Assembly (NCBI RefSeq): GCF_001269885.1
Contig: NZ_LHVH01000008.1
Location: 52,588-116,587, forward strand
Source of the DNA: Pseudomonas kilonensis
GTDB taxonomy: Bacteria; Pseudomonadota; Gammaproteobacteria; Pseudomonadales; Pseudomonadaceae
DNA: 64,000 nucleotides
Direction: 5' to 3'
Numbering within the stretch: position 1 is the stretch's first letter; each line of letters starts with the position of its first letter. Below the pieces are notes generated by a model. It searched no databases, was not told the origin of the DNA, and was given only the letters and a program-made list of their open reading frames with translations. Position numbers and translations under genes: made by a program. Positions 60,653 to 64,000 of this stretch are shown piece after piece.

Positions 60653-62002
60653 ATGAACATGCCCGAACACGCTGCCGGTTCCCTGGCTAGCCAGCTCAAG
60701 CTGGATGCCCACTGGATGCCTTACACCGCCAACCGCAATTTCCAGCGCGATCCGCGCCTGATCGTCGCTGCCGAAGGCAGTTGGCTGGTGGATGACAAGG
60801 GGCGCAAGGTGTACGACTCGCTGTCGGGTCTGTGGACATGTGGCGCCGGCCACACGCGCAAGGAAATCCAGGAAGCGGTCGCCAAGCAACTGGGCACCCT
60901 CGATTACTCGCCGGGGTTCCAGTACGGCCATCCGCTGTCGTTCCAGCTGGCGGAAAAAATCACCAGCCTGACCCCGGGCAATCTCAATCATGTGTTCTTT
61001 ACCGACTCCGGCTCCGAGTGCGCCGATACCGCGGTGAAGATGGTCCGCGCCTACTGGCGTCTCAAGGGCCAGGCGACCAAGACCAAGATGATTGGTCGTG
61101 CCCGCGGCTATCACGGCGTGAACATCGCCGGCACCAGCCTCGGCGGTGTCAACGGCAACCGCAAACTGTTCGGCCAGGCCATGATGGACGTCGACCACTT
61201 GCCTCACACCTTGCTGGCCAGCAATGCCTATTCCCGTGGCATGCCGAAAGAGGGTGGCATCGCCTTGGCCGATGAGCTGCTGAAGCTGATCGAGCTGCAC
61301 GATGCGTCCAACATCGCCGCAGTGTTCGTCGAACCGATGGCGGGTTCGGCCGGCGTGCTGGTGCCGCCTGAGGGTTACCTCAAGCGCCTGCGGGAAATCT
61401 GCGACCAGCACAGCATCCTCCTGGTGTTCGATGAAGTGATCACTGGTTTCGGTCGCACCGGTTCGATGTTCGGTGCCGACAGCTTCGGCGTGACCCCGGA
61501 CCTGATGTGCATCGCCAAGCAAGTCACCAATGGTGCGATTCCCATGGGGGCGGTGATTGCCTGCTCCGAGATCTACCAGACGTTCATGAACCAGCCGACG
61601 CCCGAGTACGCGGTGGAGTTTCCCCACGGCTACACCTACTCGGCGCACCCGGTAGCCTGCGCGGCTGGCCTGGCGGCGCTGGACCTGCTGCAGAAGGAAA
61701 ACCTGGTACAGAGCGTGGCCGAGATCGCCCCGCATTTCGAGAATGCATTGCACGGCTTGAAGGGCGCGAAGAACGTCATCGACATCCGCAACTATGGCCT
61801 GGCCGGCGCGATCCAGATCGCCGGGCGCGACGGCGATGCCATCGTGCGTCCATTCGAGGCCGGCATGGCGTTGTGGAAAGCCGGGTTCTATGTGCGGTTC
61901 GGCGGCGACACCCTGCAGTTCGGGCCAACGTTCAACAGCAAGCCGCAGGACCTGGATCGCCTGTTCGATGCGGTCGGTGAAGTGCTGAACAAGCTCGATT
62001 GA
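60653..62002 (+). CDS. bauA: beta-alanine--pyruvate aminotransferase
   Basis: 449 residues, class III PLP aminotransferase. LDAHWMPYTANRNFQRDPRL, LSGLWTCGAGHTRKEIQEAV, FFTDSGSECADTAVKMVRAY, the LLVFDEVITGFGRTGSMFGA motif (PLP-binding Asp) and CIAKQVTNGAIPMGAVI with the catalytic Lys. Converts beta-alanine and pyruvate to malonate semialdehyde and alanine. ATG 60653 has GAGG nine bases upstream. Followed by mmsA after 71 bases. Confidence 0.95.
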   Translation: MNMPEHAAGSLASQLKLDAHWMPYTANRNFQRDPRLIVAAEGSWLVDDKGRKVYDSLSGLWTCGAGHTRKEIQEAVAKQLGTLDYSPGFQYGHPLSFQLAEKITSLTPGNLNHVFFTDSGSECADTAVKMVRAYWRLKGQATKTKMIGRARGYHGVNIAGTSLGGVNGNRKLFGQAMMDVDHLPHTLLASNAYSRGMPKEGGIALADELLKLIELHDASNIAAVFVEPMAGSAGVLVPPEGYLKRLREICDQHSILLVFDEVITGFGRTGSMFGADSFGVTPDLMCIAKQVTNGAIPMGAVIACSEIYQTFMNQPTPEYAVEFPHGYTYSAHPVACAAGLAALDLLQKENLVQSVAEIAPHFENALHGLKGAKNVIDIRNYGLAGAIQIAGRDGDAIVRPFEAGMALWKAGFYVRFGGDTLQFGPTFNSKPQDLDRLFDAVGEVLNKLD

Positions 62003-62051
62003 TACGTCCTTCTATATAGCTTTCGATAACGGGCGTCCGGTCAAGGGCGCC

Positions 62052-62060
62052 TGTGGATAA
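62052..62060 (-). other. isolated DnaA box between bauA and mmsA
   Basis: TGTGGATAA, the complement of TTATCCACA, lies just upstream of the mmsA ribosome-binding site. It is the only perfect box I noticed outside the 57661-58094 cluster. Confidence 0.6.
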
Positions 62061-62073
62061 TTTTGGAGTCCCC

Positions 62074-63567
62074 ATGAGCCTCATCCCGCATTTGATCAAT
62101 GGCGAACTGCTGAGCGACAGCGCTCGCACCGCCGATGTGTTCAACCCGTCCACTGGCCAGGCCATCCATAAAGTGCCATTGGCTGATCGCGCGACCATCC
62201 AGCAGGCCATCGACGCCGCGAAGGCGGCTTTCCCGGCCTGGCGCAATACACCGGCGGCCAAGCGCGCGCAGGTGATGTTTCGTTTCAAGCAATTGCTGGA
62301 GCAGAACGAGTCGCGCATCGCGCAGTTGATCAGTGAAGAACACGGCAAGACCTTGGAAGACGCGGCCGGTGAGCTCAAGCGCGGCATCGAAAACGTCGAG
62401 TTCGCCTGTGCGGCACCAGAAATCCTCAAAGGCGAATACAGCCGTAACGTAGGACCGAACATCGACGCCTGGTCAGACTTCCAGCCTCTGGGCGTGGTGG
62501 CGGGCATCACGCCGTTCAACTTTCCGGCGATGGTGCCGCTGTGGATGTATCCGCTGGCGATCGTTTGCGGTAACTGCTTTATTCTCAAGCCGTCCGAGCG
62601 TGACCCGAGTTCGACGTTGCTGATCGCCCAGTTGTTGTTGGAAGCCGGTTTGCCCAAGGGCGTATTGAGCGTGGTGCACGGCGACAAGGCTGCGGTGGAC
62701 GCACTGATCGAAGCGCCAGAAGTGAAGGCGCTGAGTTTTGTCGGTTCGACGCCGATTGCCGAGTACATCTATACCGAGGGCACTCGGCGCGGCAAGCGCG
62801 TCCAGGCGCTGGGTGGGGCGAAGAACCATGCGGTGCTGATGCCGGATGCGGACCTGGACAATGCCGTCAGCGCACTGATGGGCGCGGCGTACGGTTCGTG
62901 CGGTGAACGCTGCATGGCGATTTCGGTAGCGGTGTGTGTCGGCGACCAGGTGGCGGATGCATTGGTCTCCAAGCTGGTGCCGCAGATCAAGGCGCTGAAG
63001 ATTGGCGCCGGCACGTCTTGCGGGCTGGATATGGGGCCGTTGGTGACCGGTCAGCATCGGGACAAGGTCAGCGGCTATATAGAAGACGGTGTGGCGGCGG
63101 GTGCTTCGCTGGTGGTCGACGGCCGTGGCTTGAGTGTGACCGGGCATGAGGAGGGCTTCTTCCTGGGTGGCTGCCTGTTTGATCGCGTGACTCCTGAGAT
63201 GCGCATCTATAAGGAAGAGATCTTCGGGCCAGTGCTGTGCATCGTCAGGGTCAATAGCCTGGAAGAGGCGATGCAGTTGATCAACGATCACGAGTATGGC
63301 AACGGCACCTGCATCTTTACTCGCGATGGTGAGGCGGCGCGGTTGTTCTGCGATGAGATCGAAGTCGGCATGGTGGGCGTCAACGTTCCATTGCCGGTGC
63401 CGGTTGCCTATCACAGCTTTGGCGGTTGGAAGCGTTCGCTGTTCGGTGACCTGCACGCCTACGGCCCGGACGGCGTGCGTTTCTATACCCGTCGCAAGGC
63501 CATTACCCAGCGTTGGCCGCAGCGGGCCAGCCATGAGGCTTCGCAGTTTGCGTTCCCCAGCTTGTAA
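62074..63567 (+). CDS. mmsA: methylmalonate-/malonate-semialdehyde dehydrogenase (CoA-acylating)
   Basis: 497 residues. Aldehyde dehydrogenase fold with GVVAGITPFNFPAMVPLWMY, LKPSERDPSSTLL, FVGSTPIAEYIY, LGGAKNHAVLMPDADLDNAV and the catalytic Cys in YGSCGERCMAISVAV. The FNFPAMVP and CGERCMA motifs mark the CoA-dependent MMSDH class, which turns malonate semialdehyde into acetyl-CoA. Start ATG 62074 has TTGGAG five bases upstream. In P. aeruginosa the corresponding gene is bauC (PA0130). Completes beta-alanine catabolism with bauA. Confidence 0.94.
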   Translation: MSLIPHLINGELLSDSARTADVFNPSTGQAIHKVPLADRATIQQAIDAAKAAFPAWRNTPAAKRAQVMFRFKQLLEQNESRIAQLISEEHGKTLEDAAGELKRGIENVEFACAAPEILKGEYSRNVGPNIDAWSDFQPLGVVAGITPFNFPAMVPLWMYPLAIVCGNCFILKPSERDPSSTLLIAQLLLEAGLPKGVLSVVHGDKAAVDALIEAPEVKALSFVGSTPIAEYIYTEGTRRGKRVQALGGAKNHAVLMPDADLDNAVSALMGAAYGSCGERCMAISVAVCVGDQVADALVSKLVPQIKALKIGAGTSCGLDMGPLVTGQHRDKVSGYIEDGVAAGASLVVDGRGLSVTGHEEGFFLGGCLFDRVTPEMRIYKEEIFGPVLCIVRVNSLEEAMQLINDHEYGNGTCIFTRDGEAARLFCDEIEVGMVGVNVPLPVPVAYHSFGGWKRSLFGDLHAYGPDGVRFYTRRKAITQRWPQRASHEASQFAFPSL

Positions 63568-63579
63568 CCGGTAAGTGAA

Positions 63580-63612
63580 GAGGCCGGCACCCTTGGGCGC
63601 CGGCCTCTGTGT
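63580..63612 (+). terminator. Rho-independent terminator after mmsA
   Basis: GAGGCCGGC, a ten-base loop, GCCGGCCTC followed by TGTGTTT. The first structure after the mmsA stop; it would isolate the bau operon from the promoters that follow. Confidence 0.8.
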
Positions 63613-63657
63613 TTACGGGGCTTTTGGACTGATGTGACAGAATTGTGAAGAAAGGTG

Positions 63658-63685
63658 TTGACGGCAGATTCTGGAAGTCTATAAT
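63658..63685 (+). promoter_or_regulatory. strong sigma70 promoter, first of a tandem set (probable rRNA operon P1)
   Basis: TTGACG (63658-63663), 16-base spacer, perfect TATAAT (63680-63685). No coding sequence follows in the remaining 315 bases. Confidence 0.75.
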
Positions 63686-63860
63686 TCGCCCCACTTCCGG
63701 CGCAGTCGAAACAGAAAACTCCTTGAGATTCAATGAGTTAAGTAGGTTTCGAAGGTGTTGGGCTTCAGGTCATCGAAGCCCGGAAGGAGCAGATAGAGCG
63801 GTGTTGTTTGGCTCTATCGGCGGTTCGATCTTCTCGGTCGAAAGCGGTGAAAAAGAGGTG

Positions 63861-63888
63861 TTGACAGCAGCGAGTAACGCTGTAGAAT
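63861..63888 (+). promoter_or_regulatory. strong sigma70 promoter, second of the tandem set
   Basis: Perfect TTGACA (63861-63866), 16-base spacer, TAGAAT (63883-63888). The surrounding bases resemble those at the first promoter (GGTGTTGAC...AATTCGCC), so the two look like duplicates. Confidence 0.8.
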
Positions 63889-63980
63889 TCGCCTCCCGCT
63901 AACGAGAGATCGGAAGCGCAAGTGGTTGAAGTTGTTGATGTTTCCGAAGCGAAACTTTGAAAACTTCTTAAAATAACCGC

Positions 63981-64000
63981 TTGACAGATACACGGGGCGC
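63981..64000 (+). promoter_or_regulatory. third tandem promoter, cut by the window edge
   Basis: TTGACA at 63981-63986 after an AT-rich stretch (AAAACTTCTTAAAATAACC) that could act as an UP element; its -10 would fall just outside the window. Such spacing and sequence resemble the leader upstream of 16S rRNA in fluorescent pseudomonads, so an rRNA operon probably begins to the right. Confidence 0.65.

Overview
The window is chromosomal DNA of a Pseudomonas, most likely from the P. fluorescens group. Three things point there: proteins such as Fis, AccC, SpeA and the 8-oxoguanine deaminase read as Pseudomonas versions; two blocks of gene order match my memory of P. aeruginosa (about PA4839-PA4855 and PA0130-PA0148); and the intergenic DNA is full of the paired REP palindromes (arms GTGGGAGC...GCGA) typical of fluorescens-group genomes. 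No tRNA, rRNA gene, CRISPR array, insertion sequence or prophage was seen inside the window.

Layout. 1-5910 (minus): purD (cut by the window edge), purH, fis-dusB, a zinc-ribbon membrane protein and prmA. 6104-10075 (plus): a 1323-residue toxin-like protein lying between prmA and accC, genes I remember as neighbours in P. aeruginosa. 10156-12493 (minus): aroQ-accB-accC. 12802-16471 (minus): a CtpL-like chemoreceptor and the diguanylate cyclase GcbA. 16756-21049 (plus): DUF2333 protein, NUDIX hydrolase, SUI1/YciH protein, speA. 21470-23577: a short VgrG with a DUF4123 adaptor and no effector gene after them. 23581-27830: MATE exporter, small membrane protein, MazG-like NTPase-cmoM, two DUF4136 lipoproteins. 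27956-31700: MaoC hydratase and two-domain FabG diverging from a thiolase. 31687-34720: bile-acid/sodium symporter-like protein, AraC regulator, RIO kinase. 34821-35630: a large inverted repeat. 35849-39613: copper module cueR-cueA, a secreted protein of unknown function and a CopZ-like chaperone, with two CueR-type operators. 39709-45728: two MFS transporters and several regulators. 45982-57630: purine salvage and uptake genes (adenine deaminase, 2OG-Fe oxygenase, BMP-family binding protein, 8-oxoguanine deaminase, ABC ATPase and two permeases), interrupted by a Ca2+/H+ antiporter and an SDR/MerR/membrane-protein group. 58165-63567: YigZ, TetR, bauR, then bauA and mmsA/bauC for beta-alanine catabolism. 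The right edge (63658-64000) carries tandem strong promoters that look like the upstream region of an rRNA operon lying just outside.

Most notable. The C-terminus of the 6104-10075 toxin has the signature of a CheD/CNF-type glutamine deamidase: Cys1147 and His1164 are 17 residues apart and Ser1141 is six before the Cys, matching CheD's Thr-Cys-His arrangement, with a following GG and IGE pattern. An intergenic stretch at 57661-58094 holds four perfect DnaA boxes, far more than chance predicts. The VgrG/DUF4123 pair without cargo, the large inverted repeat and the second copper operator next to an undescribed secreted protein also deserve attention.
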